NCBI RefSeq assembly: GCF_023516595.1 | Contig: NZ_JAMGBG010000010.1 | Span: forward strand, 62,001 to 126,000 | From: Streptomyces neyagawaensis | GTDB lineage: Bacteria > Actinomycetota > Actinomycetes > Streptomycetales > Streptomycetaceae | Direction: 5' to 3' | Length of the DNA stretch: 64,000 nucleotides | Shown here: in pieces, positions 49,488 through 58,821 of the stretch | Numbering within the stretch: position 1 is the first letter of the stretch | Layout: the number at the start of each line of letters is the position of its first letter | Program-made: the position numbers and the translations under genes | The notes under the pieces: generated by a model | What the model saw: the letters and a program-made list of their open reading frames with translations, nothing else | What the model was told of the DNA's origin: nothing | The model's database searches: none

Positions 49488-50313
49488 AGGTCTCCTCCAT
49501 CGCGGCCGAGACGATCGTCGTGACCGCCTTGAAGGTACGGATGCCCTCGTACATGGTCGGGCTGGTGTACGCGATCTTGCGTTCGCCGGTACGGGTCACG
49601 CCCGGTACGACGGTCGCGGCCATCGCGAGGTGCTCGGCGTCGAACTCCAGCGCCACGGTGAAGGGCCCGCCCTGCACCGGTTCGTGCCGGACCGCGAGCG
49701 ACGCGGCCTCCTTCGCCGCCGCGCGGATGTCGGCGGCGGTCCGCGCGGGGGTGCGGCACACCGCCGCGTACCGGGACACGTGGTCCTTGACCGCGACCTT
49801 GAGCGCGCCGGGCGCGTATCCGAGGGCGTCCTCGCACGCCACGTCGTCACCGGTCACCAGCACCACGGGCACCCCGAACTCGGCGACCACACGGGCGTTC
49901 AGCAGCCCCTCGCTGGCCCGTACGCCGTCGACCCACACGCCGGTGATGGAGTTCGCGAGGTAGGTGTGGGCGAGGACGCCCTCCATGCCGGCGCCCGCGT
50001 GGTAGCCGACGAAGGCGATGCCGTCGACGTCGCCGTGCTGCACGCCCTCGACCATGGACAGCGCCTTGTGCCGGCCGGTGAGCATCTGCGCCCGCTCGTC
50101 CAGCTGCTCCAGGAGCAGGTTGCGCATCGTCCAGTGCGCCTCGTTGATCAGCACCTCGTCGGCGCCGCCGTCGAGGAAGCCGAGCACGGCGGCGTTCACG
50201 TCGGAGGTGAACATCGCCCGGCACCGCTCCCACTGCGGGGTACCCGGCAGCACGTCGGCGGGCCAGGTGACACCGGTGGCGCCCTCCATGTCCGCACTGA
50301 TGAGGATCTTCAT
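49480..50313 (-). CDS. dppA: M55 D-aminopeptidase (DppA-type)
   Basis: The 277-residue protein starts MKILISADMEGATGVTWPAD. M55 features: DMEGATG with the first zinc-ligand Asp and Glu, EVLINEAHWTMRNL with His, IAFVGYHAGAGMEGVLAHTY with two His, and VVLVTGDDVACEDA. DppA from Bacillus subtilis releases N-terminal D-amino acids from D-Ala-D-Ala-type peptides. The decameric ring enzyme is cytoplasmic. It heads the series M55, M20, S9, S66. Confidence 0.88.
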   Translation of the reverse strand: MKILISADMEGATGVTWPADVLPGTPQWERCRAMFTSDVNAAVLGFLDGGADEVLINEAHWTMRNLLLEQLDERAQMLTGRHKALSMVEGVQHGDVDGIAFVGYHAGAGMEGVLAHTYLANSITGVWVDGVRASEGLLNARVVAEFGVPVVLVTGDDVACEDALGYAPGALKVAVKDHVSRYAAVCRTPARTAADIRAAAKEAASLAVRHEPVQGGPFTVALEFDAEHLAMAATVVPGVTRTGERKIAYTSPTMYEGIRTFKAVTTIVSAAMEETYG

Positions 50314-50420
50314 GACGCCTCACGTTACGCGCCGCCCCGGACGGGCGCGGCGACGAGCCCCGTCGGACGTCGCGGTTCCCTTCTGCCCGGGGGCGGCTCC
50401 GCCCGGTGTCGCTCCCGTGC

Positions 50421-51143
50421 TCAGCCCCGGCCGGCCACGTACCACCTCGACGGCAGCTCGATCCGGGTGCCGTCGGGGGTGTGCTCGGTGGTGACGAGGG
50501 GCAGCCCGCCGTCGGCGAGGACCGTGAGCCCGGCCGTGCGCAGGTACTCGGGGACGGCGGCGTCGCTGACCTCGGCGGGGGCGATGCCGTGGCGGAAGAC
50601 GGGGGCGAGCTTCGCGGGCGGGCCCGCGGGACCGCCGGCCAGGCCCATGAGCACGGGCTTGGCGGCCTCGGAGAGTTCGACGAGGAAGGCCCGGCCGCGC
50701 TCCCCCACCAGCGTGGCGACGGTCTCGACGAGGCGCTGTCGGTCCTCGGGCTCGCACTGGTGGAGGACGCCGCGCACATAGACGTTGGCGTCGCCGAGGT
50801 CCGCGCGCAGCGCGTCGGCGTCCGCCTTGTCGGCCGCGTCGAGGAGCCGGTAGTCGGCCCGGCCGTCGGGGTCGGCGCGGCGGGCGTGGTCGAGGGCGGC
50901 GGCCGAGAGGTCCGTTCCGACGACGCGGGCGAAGCGGTCGGCGAGGTAGCGGGTCTGGGTGCCGTTGCCGCAGCCGAGGTCCACCATGGGCAGGTCCAGG
51001 GCGGTGAGGTGCGGCTCGAAGAGGGCCAGGTGAACGGCGGAGGTCCGCGCGGGCTCGGCGTCCCAGAACACGGCTCCCGCCTCGTCCGGGGCCTCACGCC
51101 AGAACCCGTCCCAGGCGTCCCGGTACCGACTCGTCACGCTCAT
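50421..51143 (-). CDS. Class I SAM-dependent methyltransferase
   Basis: The 240-residue protein starts MSVTSRYRDAWDGFWREAPD (a TTG at 51149 is the only upstream alternative). Motif I: MVDLGCGNGTQTRYLADRFA; motif II: VVGTDLSAAALDHARRADPD; then YVRGVLHQCEPEDRQRLVET. No substrate can be named. It is on the same strand as the M55 gene with a 107-bp gap, so it may be separate. Confidence 0.84.
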   Translation of the reverse strand: MSVTSRYRDAWDGFWREAPDEAGAVFWDAEPARTSAVHLALFEPHLTALDLPMVDLGCGNGTQTRYLADRFARVVGTDLSAAALDHARRADPDGRADYRLLDAADKADADALRADLGDANVYVRGVLHQCEPEDRQRLVETVATLVGERGRAFLVELSEAAKPVLMGLAGGPAGPPAKLAPVFRHGIAPAEVSDAAVPEYLRTAGLTVLADGGLPLVTTEHTPDGTRIELPSRWYVAGRG

Positions 51144-51351
51144 GCCCAACCCCCTGGATGTGGCCGCGGGCCCACCGGACGGGTGGCCCAGAACGGTCTA
51201 CCGCGCCCGTCACGCGGGGACAAGCACCCGGGGCCGCACCTTCACCCCGCATCCGGATCGCCCACACCGCGCCGGGCCCCGCGCGCCTACCCGCGTTCCC
51301 CGCGCCCCACGGAGAACACCGCCGCCACGGTCGTGTGTGGCTCTCCGTCCG

Positions 51352-53856
51352 TCAGCGGCGGCGCGGGAGGGTCAGCTCGAACCAGACCGTCTTGCCGCCG
51401 CCGGTCCGGCTCGTGCCCCATTCGCGGGCGAGGGTGCTGAGGACGCGCAGTCCCCGGCCGTACTCGTCGGCGGGGCCGGTGCTGAGGAGCGTCGGCAGGG
51501 TGTGGTCCTCGTCGTAGACCTCGCACAGCAGGGTGTCGCCCCGGACGAGCCGCAGTTCGACGCTGCGGCCCCTCGCATGGCGTACGGCGTTGGTCACCAG
51601 CTCGCCGGCCAGCAGCTCGGCGGTGTCCGTGAGCGGCTCCAGCCCCCAGACGTACAGCTGTTCACGGACGGCGGCGCGGGCACGGCCCACCTCGACGGGC
51701 TCGGGGGCGAGGCGCCACTCGGCGACGTCCTCCGGTTCGACGCCGTTGAGACGGGCCATCAGCAGGGCCACGTCGTCCTTGCGGCCGCCCCGGGTGTTGA
51801 GGGCGCGGATGATGGTGTCGCAGGCCGCGTCCATGGAGGCGGCCGGGTGGGCGGCGGACTCGCAGAGCGTCGCCAGGCCGACGCCGATGTCCTCGCCGCG
51901 CACCTCCACCAGACCGTCGGTGCACATCACCAGCCGGTCGCCGGGTTCCACGCGGACGCGCACCGCCTCGAAGGGCACCCCGCCGACGCCTATGGGTGCG
52001 CCGGTGGGCAGGTCGAGCAGTTCGCTGCGGCCGTCCACCGCGCGGACCAGCACCGGCGGGATGTGGCCGGCGTTGGCGAGGTGCAGCTCGCCCGCGATCG
52101 GGTCGTAGACGGCGTACAGGCAGGTCGCGAGGTAGGTGTCGCCGAGACGCTGGGCGAGGTCGTCGAGGTTGCGCAGGAGCTGCGCGGGCGGCAGGTCGAG
52201 GGCCGCCATGGTCTGGACGGCGGTGCGCAACTGGCCCATCATCGCCGCCGAGTTGAGCCCGTGCCCCATGACGTCGCCGACGACGAGCGCGGTGCGGGCG
52301 CCGGGGAGTTTCACCGAGTCGAACCAGTCGCCGCCGACCCGGCCGAGCAGGGTGCCGGGCAGATAGCGGGTGGCGATGTCGCAGCCGGTCCGGTGGGCCT
52401 CGATGGTGGGCAGCATGCTGTCCTGGAGCGTCTCGGCGACGTTCTCCTGGTACGTGTACATGCGGGCGTTGTCGAGGACGAGCCCGGCGCGGGCGGCGAG
52501 TTCGGCGCCGGTGACACGGTCCATGTCGTCGAAGACCTCGCGCTCCGGGTGGCGCAGCAGGATCATGAAGCCGAGCACCACGTTGCGGGCCTTCAGCGGC
52601 ACGATCAGCATGGAGCGGCCCGTGATCAGCGGCCGGATGTCGCGCTTCTCGAACTGCGCGGCGATCGCGTGCCCCATCTCCTCGCTGATCCGGGGGACGA
52701 GGACGGGTTCGCCGGTGGTCATGCACTGGAAGAACGGGGTGTGCGCGGGGAACGGCATGGCCTCGCCGACGGGGACGACGTCGTCCCAGCGACCGGGTTC
52801 GTCCGTGTGCTCGAGGGCCACCCGGTGCCACATGGTGGTCGTGTCGGGGACGCCTTCGGGGAAGCCCTCACCGGCGACGACCTGCTCACGCAGATAGGTG
52901 CCGGCGACATCGGTGAAGCGGGGGACGACGGCCTTGCTGACCTCGATGATCGTGCGGGACAGATCGAGGGAGGTGCCGATGCGTCCGCTCACCTCGTTCA
53001 GGAACTCCAGACGCTCCCGCACGGCGGCGTACTCGAGGTCCTCGCCCTCGTCCTTCAGCTCCTCCGGCACCGGCAGCCCCTCGGCGACGGCGCGCGCGGC
53101 GCGTTCGCGGCGCCTGCGCCGTTCCGCGCGCCGGGGCACACCCCAGTCGGGGGTCACGGGCACCCGGTCGTTCTGGCTGAACTCCAGGACGGGGTAGCCC
53201 AGTTCGAGGACCTGCGCGACGATGCGGGCGCTGTCGTCGACGCTCATGCTCGGCAGGATCTCGGGGAGGCGGCGGGCGAGTTCCTCGGCGCCGGGGAAGT
53301 CGGTGTGGAGGGCGAAACCCGGCGCGATGCGCTCGACGGCCACGCCGCCGTGGTGTCCCCGCAGCGCATCGGCGTCGGCGGCCAGTACCAGCAGGCGTCC
53401 CGGGCCGGGCCCGACAAGCGGGTAGGCCCACCACAGGACGTCGATCCGGGTGCCGTGCCCCTGCCCGGGTGCCTCGGCGGCGCTGGTCCCGCCGCTGTCG
53501 CCCTCGGGCACGGTGAGCCGGGCCCGTCCGGCCGACGGGTAGCAGAGCTGCCCGTCGAGGGAGGACTCCAGGCCGGGGCCGAGTCCGTCGTACGGGCCGT
53601 ACGCGGCGTGCGACGAGGTGTCGTCCTCCTCGGGGAGCGCGCCGGACACCGGGAGCAGGTCCAGGGCGGGGCGGCCCACCGCGTCCTCCTTGGCGGTGCC
53701 GAACAACCGCCGGGCTCCGGTGCTCCAGTGCGACACGACTCCGCCGCGGTCGACGACGACCACGGCCAGGGGAACCCGGCCGGCCGCGGTCCGCCCCACC
53801 GCGTCGTCCCCCGCTCCGTGGCCGGTGTTCGCGCCCGTGCCGGTGCCACGGTCCAT
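51352..53856 (-). CDS. SpoIIE-type PP2C phosphatase with PAS, GAF and HATPase domains
   Basis: The 834-residue protein starts MDRGTGTGANTGHGAGDDAV (an ATG at 53877 lacks a ribosome site). Domains: PAS (about 25-80; LAVVVVDRGGVVSHWSTGAR), a second sensor region (about 130-230), GAF (about 285-450; DVAGTYLREQVVAGEGFPEG), PP2C/SpoIIE (about 475-690; GRVGGDWFDSVKLPGARTAL and VGDVMGHGLNSAAMMGQLRT, TNLANAGHIPP-type) and HATPase_c (about 700-830; ELLAGELVTNAVRHARGRSV and YGRGLRVLSTLAREWG). Such proteins couple phosphatase and anti-sigma kinase activities to control SigB-type sigma factors. Confidence 0.9.
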   Translation of the reverse strand: MDRGTGTGANTGHGAGDDAVGRTAAGRVPLAVVVVDRGGVVSHWSTGARRLFGTAKEDAVGRPALDLLPVSGALPEEDDTSSHAAYGPYDGLGPGLESSLDGQLCYPSAGRARLTVPEGDSGGTSAAEAPGQGHGTRIDVLWWAYPLVGPGPGRLLVLAADADALRGHHGGVAVERIAPGFALHTDFPGAEELARRLPEILPSMSVDDSARIVAQVLELGYPVLEFSQNDRVPVTPDWGVPRRAERRRRRERAARAVAEGLPVPEELKDEGEDLEYAAVRERLEFLNEVSGRIGTSLDLSRTIIEVSKAVVPRFTDVAGTYLREQVVAGEGFPEGVPDTTTMWHRVALEHTDEPGRWDDVVPVGEAMPFPAHTPFFQCMTTGEPVLVPRISEEMGHAIAAQFEKRDIRPLITGRSMLIVPLKARNVVLGFMILLRHPEREVFDDMDRVTGAELAARAGLVLDNARMYTYQENVAETLQDSMLPTIEAHRTGCDIATRYLPGTLLGRVGGDWFDSVKLPGARTALVVGDVMGHGLNSAAMMGQLRTAVQTMAALDLPPAQLLRNLDDLAQRLGDTYLATCLYAVYDPIAGELHLANAGHIPPVLVRAVDGRSELLDLPTGAPIGVGGVPFEAVRVRVEPGDRLVMCTDGLVEVRGEDIGVGLATLCESAAHPAASMDAACDTIIRALNTRGGRKDDVALLMARLNGVEPEDVAEWRLAPEPVEVGRARAAVREQLYVWGLEPLTDTAELLAGELVTNAVRHARGRSVELRLVRGDTLLCEVYDEDHTLPTLLSTGPADEYGRGLRVLSTLAREWGTSRTGGGKTVWFELTLPRRR

Positions 53857-54354
53857 GACCAAGGCCCTTTCTTCCATGGCTCGCAAGATCTGCGGCGCCC
53901 TCACTACCGTACGGCGGCGTAGCGTCGCGAGGTGTGGCAATACGGGAATTGACCACCCGGAGCCTCCGGCGCACAACCGGGCACGCGTTCGGCGCCCCTT
54001 CGACGCGTACGCCCCTCGACGCGTACGCCCGTTCGCCACACGTGCCCCTCGCCTCACGTGCCCTGCGGCACGGGGGCCGGCACCGGAGGCGCCACCGAAG
54101 CCGGCGGCCGGCCCGGACGCCCCGACGTGGCCCCTGTTCGGCGGCGCGCTGGTCCCGGTCAGGGCCGGGACGGCCCAGGCGCCCGCCCTGCCCGCGGCCT
54201 GGGTCCGGCCCGGAGTCGCCGACCGCCGTCCCGCCCGCGCGCCGCACCCGTCAGGTCCGGGCGGCCGGCCCGGACGCGCCGGTCGGCGTCGGTCCCGCGT
54301 CACAGACCCCACCGTCGCCCCCCGTCTCACCTCCCACGCCTCTGCCCGCGTGCC
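53857..54354. other. 498-bp gap between the SpoIIE and MFS-fusion genes
   Basis: No supported coding sequence is seen. A short direct repeat, TCGACGCGTACGCCC (54000-54014 and 54016-54030), occurs. The sequence is very GC-rich and shows several hairpin-forming arms, but no clear terminator. On the minus strand the region upstream of the SpoIIE gene should hold its promoter; only a poor SigB-like match (GGTT-N16-GGGTGG) was seen. Confidence 0.5.
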
Positions 54355-56772
54355 TCAGTCCGCGTGTCCGAGGTGCAGGTCCCGTACCGTCCGGTCGCCG
54401 CCCACGACCCGGAGGACCGTCGCGACCGGCGGGTATCCGGTCGCGATCACCGTGTACTCGCCGACGGACAGGTCCTCGAACCGGAACGTGCCGTCGGCGC
54501 CGGTGGTGAGGGTGTCGACAACGTTGCCCGCCCCGTCGAGGAGGGTGACCCGCGCGTCCTCGACGGGGCGGCCGCCGCCGGCGCGGACCGTGCCCTTCAG
54601 GACGGCGCCCCCGGCGAGTTCGATGTCCTGCCGGGTCTCGCCGGCGGCCCGCACGGTGACGGGCAGCGCGGCGGGACGGTGGGAGTGGGCGCCGGCGGCG
54701 AGGGTGTACTCGCCGGCCGGCAGATCGCTGACGGCGTACTCGCCCAGTGCGCCGCTGCGGGTGGTCACCACGACCTCTCCGTGCACATTGGTGAGGGTGA
54801 CGGTCGCGTCGCCCACCGGCCGGCCGGCCGCGGTGCGCACGGTCCCGGTGAGCCGCCCGACGCCGCCGAGCACGATGTCGACCTCGACGGGGCGTTCCCC
54901 GACGGTCACGCTCACCGCCTGCGGCTGGTGGCCGCCGGCCGCCGCGATGAGCAGGTACGGCCCCGGTCCGGGCGTGGACAGCGCGTACGTCCCGTCCTCG
55001 CCGCTGCCGCCGCGCCCCGTCGGCCGGCCGACGGCGTCGATGAGGGTGAGCGCGGCCCGCGGCACGACGGTGCCGTCCTGGTGCCGCACCGTGCCGCACA
55101 GCGCGACGGCGGGGGCGGCCGGGGCCCCACCGGGGTCGTGGGCCGAGCGGTCCTGCGGGCCGGGGACGGGAGGCGTGGGCACGTCGGGGACCGGCGCGGC
55201 GGGGACCGCCCCCTCGGGGGCCTCGTCCTGCGGGACCAGCGGGTCGCCCTTGAGGAAGAGGGCGATGAGGAGCCCGAGGACGAGCACCGGCGCGAGATAC
55301 AGGAAAAGGCGCGGCAGGACGTCGGCCCAGCCCTCGGCGTACGCGGCGCGCAGCGGGGCGGGCAGTTCGTGGACGGGGCCGGCGGTGAGGAACCGGGGCT
55401 CGGGTCCGCCGTCCGCGCGGGCGGGCAGGCGCTCGGTGAGCCGGGCCGTCAGCAGCGCGCCGAGGAGGGCGACTGCCACGCTTCCGCCGAGTTGCCGGAG
55501 GTAGTTGCTCGCGTGGGTGGCGGTGCCGATGTCCTCGGGCCGTGCGGAGTGCTGCACGGCCAGGACCAGGACCGGCATGACCATGCCGATGCCCGTGCCC
55601 AGCAGGACCGTCCAGAGGCCGAAGTGCAGCCGGGGCGTGTCGGGCTCCAGGCGGGAGAGCAGCCACACCCCGGCGGCGGCCAGGGCACTGCCGAGGACCG
55701 GGTAGGTCCGGTAGTGCCCGGTGAGGCTGATGAGTCGGCCGGAGACGACCGACGCGGCGACGATGCCGGCCGTCATCGGCAGCATGAGGACGCCCGCCTC
55801 GGTCGCGGAGGCGCCGTCGGCCAGCTGGAGCCAGGCGGGGAGATAACTGGCCGCCCCGAAGAGCGCCGCGCCGATGACCGGCCCGACGAGCCCGGTGACG
55901 ACGAAGACCGGGTCACGGAACAGCCGCAGGGGGATGAGGGGATGGGTCGCGAACCGTTCGACGACGAGGAGGAGGACGGTCGCCGCGACCGCGCCGGCGC
56001 CGAGCCCGAGCACGACCCGGGAGTCCCACGCGTGGGCCGTGCCGGCCCGGCCGGCGGCCAGTACCAGGCAGGTCGAGGCGACGGCGAGCAGCAGCGCGCC
56101 CACCACGTCGAGCCGCCGCCGGGGCCTGCGGGGCTCCCGCCGCGGCGACTTCAGCGCGAAGGTGACGACGGCGAGGGCGAGCAGGCCGACGGGCACATTG
56201 GCGTAGAAGCACCACCGCCAGGAGAGCTGGTCGGTGAGGTAGCCGCCGATGAGCGGGCCGGTGACGGAGGCGAGGCCGAACACGGCGCCGACCGCGCCGA
56301 GATAGCGGCCGCGGTGCCGCTCCGGCACGATGTCGGCGACGATCGCCTGGACGCCGGTCATCAGACCGCCCGCGCCGACGCCCTGGAGCGCGCGGAACGC
56401 GATGAGCTGGTCCATGGTGCGGGACCAGCCGGCGAGGGCCGAGCCGGCGAGGAAGACGACGAGCGCGAACTGGAAGACGCCCTTGCGGCCGTACAGCTCG
56501 CCGAGCCTGCCGTGGACCGGCAGCGTGACGGTGGCGGTGAGCAGGTACGCGGTGATCACCCAGGACATCCGGTCCCGGCCGTGCAGTTCGCCGGCGAGCC
56601 GCGGGAGCGCGACGGCCACGGTCATCTGCTCCAGGGCGGCGAGGAGCAGCACCAGCAGGAGGGCGCAGAACACCGAGCGGACGCGGCCGTTACCGAGCGG
56701 TGGGGGCGTGGCGGGCGGCGACGGCGCGGGGGCGCTGGCCGGTTCGTCCTTCAGCAGTGTGGTCGCGCTCAT
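54355..56772 (-). CDS. DHA2-type MFS exporter fused to three carboxypeptidase-regulatory-like domains
   Basis: The 805-residue protein starts MSATTLLKDEPASAPAPSPP. Residues about 30-520 are a 14-helix DHA2 transporter (LGELYGRKGVFQFALVVFLA, RALQGVGAGGLMTGVQAIVA, GLASVTGPLIGGYLTDQLSW). A Pro-rich linker leads into three tandem beta-sandwich units starting near 556, 641 and 725, each G-T-V-R...P-V/R-x-A-x-V-T-L...DGTY/EYA...GEYT (for example LTGTVRTAAGRPVGDATVTL). Carboxypeptidase-D-regulatory/SdrB-like units are usually surface or secreted. If the linker exits as predicted for even helix number, the units are cytoplasmic. Confidence 0.86.
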   Translation of the reverse strand: MSATTLLKDEPASAPAPSPPATPPPLGNGRVRSVFCALLLVLLLAALEQMTVAVALPRLAGELHGRDRMSWVITAYLLTATVTLPVHGRLGELYGRKGVFQFALVVFLAGSALAGWSRTMDQLIAFRALQGVGAGGLMTGVQAIVADIVPERHRGRYLGAVGAVFGLASVTGPLIGGYLTDQLSWRWCFYANVPVGLLALAVVTFALKSPRREPRRPRRRLDVVGALLLAVASTCLVLAAGRAGTAHAWDSRVVLGLGAGAVAATVLLLVVERFATHPLIPLRLFRDPVFVVTGLVGPVIGAALFGAASYLPAWLQLADGASATEAGVLMLPMTAGIVAASVVSGRLISLTGHYRTYPVLGSALAAAGVWLLSRLEPDTPRLHFGLWTVLLGTGIGMVMPVLVLAVQHSARPEDIGTATHASNYLRQLGGSVAVALLGALLTARLTERLPARADGGPEPRFLTAGPVHELPAPLRAAYAEGWADVLPRLFLYLAPVLVLGLLIALFLKGDPLVPQDEAPEGAVPAAPVPDVPTPPVPGPQDRSAHDPGGAPAAPAVALCGTVRHQDGTVVPRAALTLIDAVGRPTGRGGSGEDGTYALSTPGPGPYLLIAAAGGHQPQAVSVTVGERPVEVDIVLGGVGRLTGTVRTAAGRPVGDATVTLTNVHGEVVVTTRSGALGEYAVSDLPAGEYTLAAGAHSHRPAALPVTVRAAGETRQDIELAGGAVLKGTVRAGGGRPVEDARVTLLDGAGNVVDTLTTGADGTFRFEDLSVGEYTVIATGYPPVATVLRVVGGDRTVRDLHLGHAD

Positions 56773-56961
56773 CCGTACCGCTCCCCTCGTGGCACCTACC
56801 GCACAGTTCCCGCGTCAAGCGGCAACTGCCGGTAAGGGCCACGAGTTACGGCGTCCCGGGGAGCGCGACGGAGATCCACTCGAACCGGTGAGGAGCACAA
56901 GGGGCGTTGGTGTGCCGCCCGTTGGGCCGGGCCGCGGGGGCGGCGGGGTGCTTCGGGACGC

Positions 56962-57405
56962 CTACTTCTCGACCTCGGCGGCGAGGTTCGCGAGGACGGC
57001 GTCGTAGATCCGGCCGAGGCCCTTGGGGGCGAAGGTCCGCTCGAAGAAGCCGCCGATGCCGCCGGCGCCCTGCCAGGTGGTGGTGACGACGACACGGGAG
57101 CTGCCCTCGCCGGCCGGGGTGACCCGCCAGACGGTGACCATGGAGGAGTTGCGGTCCTTCTCGACGAGCTCGCCGTCGGAGGGCTCGGTGACCTCCAGGA
57201 GGCAGTCGCGGACGCGCTTGCTGGTGGCCTGGAGCCGCCAGTGGACGAGGGTGCCCTCGCCGTCGCCGCCCTCGCGCACCTCGTACTCGCTGAAGTGCTC
57301 GGGCAGGAGCTTCCCGCGCGTGCCGCTGTAGTCGGCCAGGGTGTCGAACACCGTCTCCGCGTCCGCCGCGACGACTCGTTCCGTCGTGGCCTCGACCTGC
57401 GCCAT
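56962..57405 (-). CDS. SRPBCC family protein (CoxG/polyketide cyclase-like)
   Basis: The 147-residue protein starts MAQVEATTERVVAADAETVF, with GGAGGAAG just upstream. It is a single START/SRPBCC domain: FDTLADYSGTRGKLLPEHFS, LVHWRLQATSKRVRDCLLEV, SRVVVTTTWQGAGGIGGFFE, ending RIYDAVLANLAAEVEK. Members bind hydrophobic ligands; some act in ubiquinone or polyketide metabolism. It lies upstream of the MFS fusion on the same strand (189-bp gap) and is divergent from the radical SAM gene. Function unknown. Confidence 0.8.
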   Translation of the reverse strand: MAQVEATTERVVAADAETVFDTLADYSGTRGKLLPEHFSEYEVREGGDGEGTLVHWRLQATSKRVRDCLLEVTEPSDGELVEKDRNSSMVTVWRVTPAGEGSSRVVVTTTWQGAGGIGGFFERTFAPKGLGRIYDAVLANLAAEVEK

Positions 57406-57570
57406 TGCACTTCCTCCAGCACTTGGTAACTCGGGGATGTGCGGAAAGCCAACCACCACCCGGCCGGACGACCCAAATCGGGGGGCCGCGAGGGCGGCGC
57501 GCGACCCGCGGCAGATCCCTCCCGGCGAGACCTTCACACGATGTTCGAAAGCCCATTCGCACGATCATGG

Positions 57571-57588
57571 GAACGTGTGTTCTATTCT
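57571..57588 (+). promoter_or_regulatory. SOS (LexA) box overlapping the promoter of the radical SAM gene
   Basis: GAAC-GTGT-GTTC (57571-57582) is an exact GAAC-N4-GTTC palindrome, the core of the actinobacterial LexA site. TATTCT (57583-57588) directly abuts it like a -10; the start codon is at 57616. A repressor bound here would cover the promoter. Confidence 0.65.
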
Positions 57589-57615
57589 GAGGTCAGAGCA
57601 ACCGAGGAGGCGTCC

Positions 57616-58659
57616 ATGCGCTGGGACCATCTGGCCGAGAACCCCGCCACGGCCCGGGACGCCGCGCTGTTCGGCGCGGACGCGGTGACGACGCGCACCT
57701 TCGACACGCCCGAGTTCCAGGGCATGACCTTCCACGAGATCCGGGCGAAATCGATCGTGAACCGGGTCCCGGGGGCCTCCCGGATGCCGTTCGAATGGAC
57801 GGTGAACCCCTATCGGGGCTGCACACACGCGTGCGTCTACTGCTTCGCCCGCAGGACCCACAGCTATCTGGACCTGGACACGGGCCACGACTTCGACTCC
57901 CAGATCGTGGTGAAGGTCAACGCGCCCGAGCTGCTGCGCCGCCAGCTCGCCTCACCGCGCTGGCGCGGTGAGCACATCGCGATGGGTACCAACGTGGACT
58001 GCTACCAGCGCGCGGAGGGCCGCTACCGGCTGATGCCGGGCATCATCGGCGCCCTGCGCGACCACGCGAACCCCTTCTCGATCCTGACCAAGGGCACGCT
58101 GATCCTGCGCGACCTGGACCTGATCCGGCAGGCCGCCGAGGTCACCGAGGTGGGCATCTCCGTCTCCGTCGGCTTCACGGACCAGGAGCTGTGGCGCACG
58201 GTCGAGCCGGGCACGCCGGCGCCGGAGCGCCGCCTGGACATCGTGCGGGCCTTCGCCGCCCACGGCATCGGCTGCGGGGTACTGATGGCCCCCGTGCTCC
58301 CCTTCCTCAGCGACCACCCGGACCGGCTGCGCGACACCGTCCGGGCGATCGCGGCCTCCGGGGCGACCTCCGTTACACCACTGGTGCTGCATCTGCGGCC
58401 GGGCGCACGCGAGTGGTACATGGCCTGGCTGGAGCGCCATCACCCCCATCTCGTACGGCGTTACGAGCGGCTGTACGCGGAGGGGGCGTACGCCCCGAAG
58501 TGGTACCAGCGGCAGGTGACCCGTCAGGTCCACGAACTGGCCGAGGAGTTCGGCATGGGGCCCCGGCGCGCGGGGCTGCCGAGGAGGCCGGCGCGGCCCG
58601 AGCCGGCCCCGGCGGAGCAGGCGCCGGGCTCGGCGCCCACCCAACTGACGCTTCTCTGA
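57616..58659 (+). CDS. Rv2578c-type radical SAM protein
   Basis: The 347-residue protein starts MRWDHLAENPATARDAALFG, after GAGGAGG. The 4Fe-4S motif C-x3-C-x2-C is in NPYRGCTHACVYCFARRTHS (about 75-94). KVNAPELLRRQLASPRWRGE and GTNVDCYQRAEGRYRLMPGI follow, then the barrel EVGISVSVGFTDQELWRTVE. It belongs to the spore photoproduct lyase-like/Rv2578c group; mycobacterial Rv2578c is reported as part of the DNA-damage response, which fits the SOS box here. The reaction is unknown. The C-terminal tail is Pro/Ala-rich. Confidence 0.85.
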   Translation: MRWDHLAENPATARDAALFGADAVTTRTFDTPEFQGMTFHEIRAKSIVNRVPGASRMPFEWTVNPYRGCTHACVYCFARRTHSYLDLDTGHDFDSQIVVKVNAPELLRRQLASPRWRGEHIAMGTNVDCYQRAEGRYRLMPGIIGALRDHANPFSILTKGTLILRDLDLIRQAAEVTEVGISVSVGFTDQELWRTVEPGTPAPERRLDIVRAFAAHGIGCGVLMAPVLPFLSDHPDRLRDTVRAIAASGATSVTPLVLHLRPGAREWYMAWLERHHPHLVRRYERLYAEGAYAPKWYQRQVTRQVHELAEEFGMGPRRAGLPRRPARPEPAPAEQAPGSAPTQLTLL

Positions 58660-58821
58660 CAGAACATCCCTGACCGGTTCGGGGTCATCCGGGCGCTCCT
58701 TCATCGCCGATCGGGTCAACATATGACAGACCGGGTTCTTCCGCGCCCTCATTCCGGGACGATGCGACCAAAGGCCGTGGTGTGCACGGCTCGACATCCT
58801 CCGTCCTGGGAGACCTGATAA

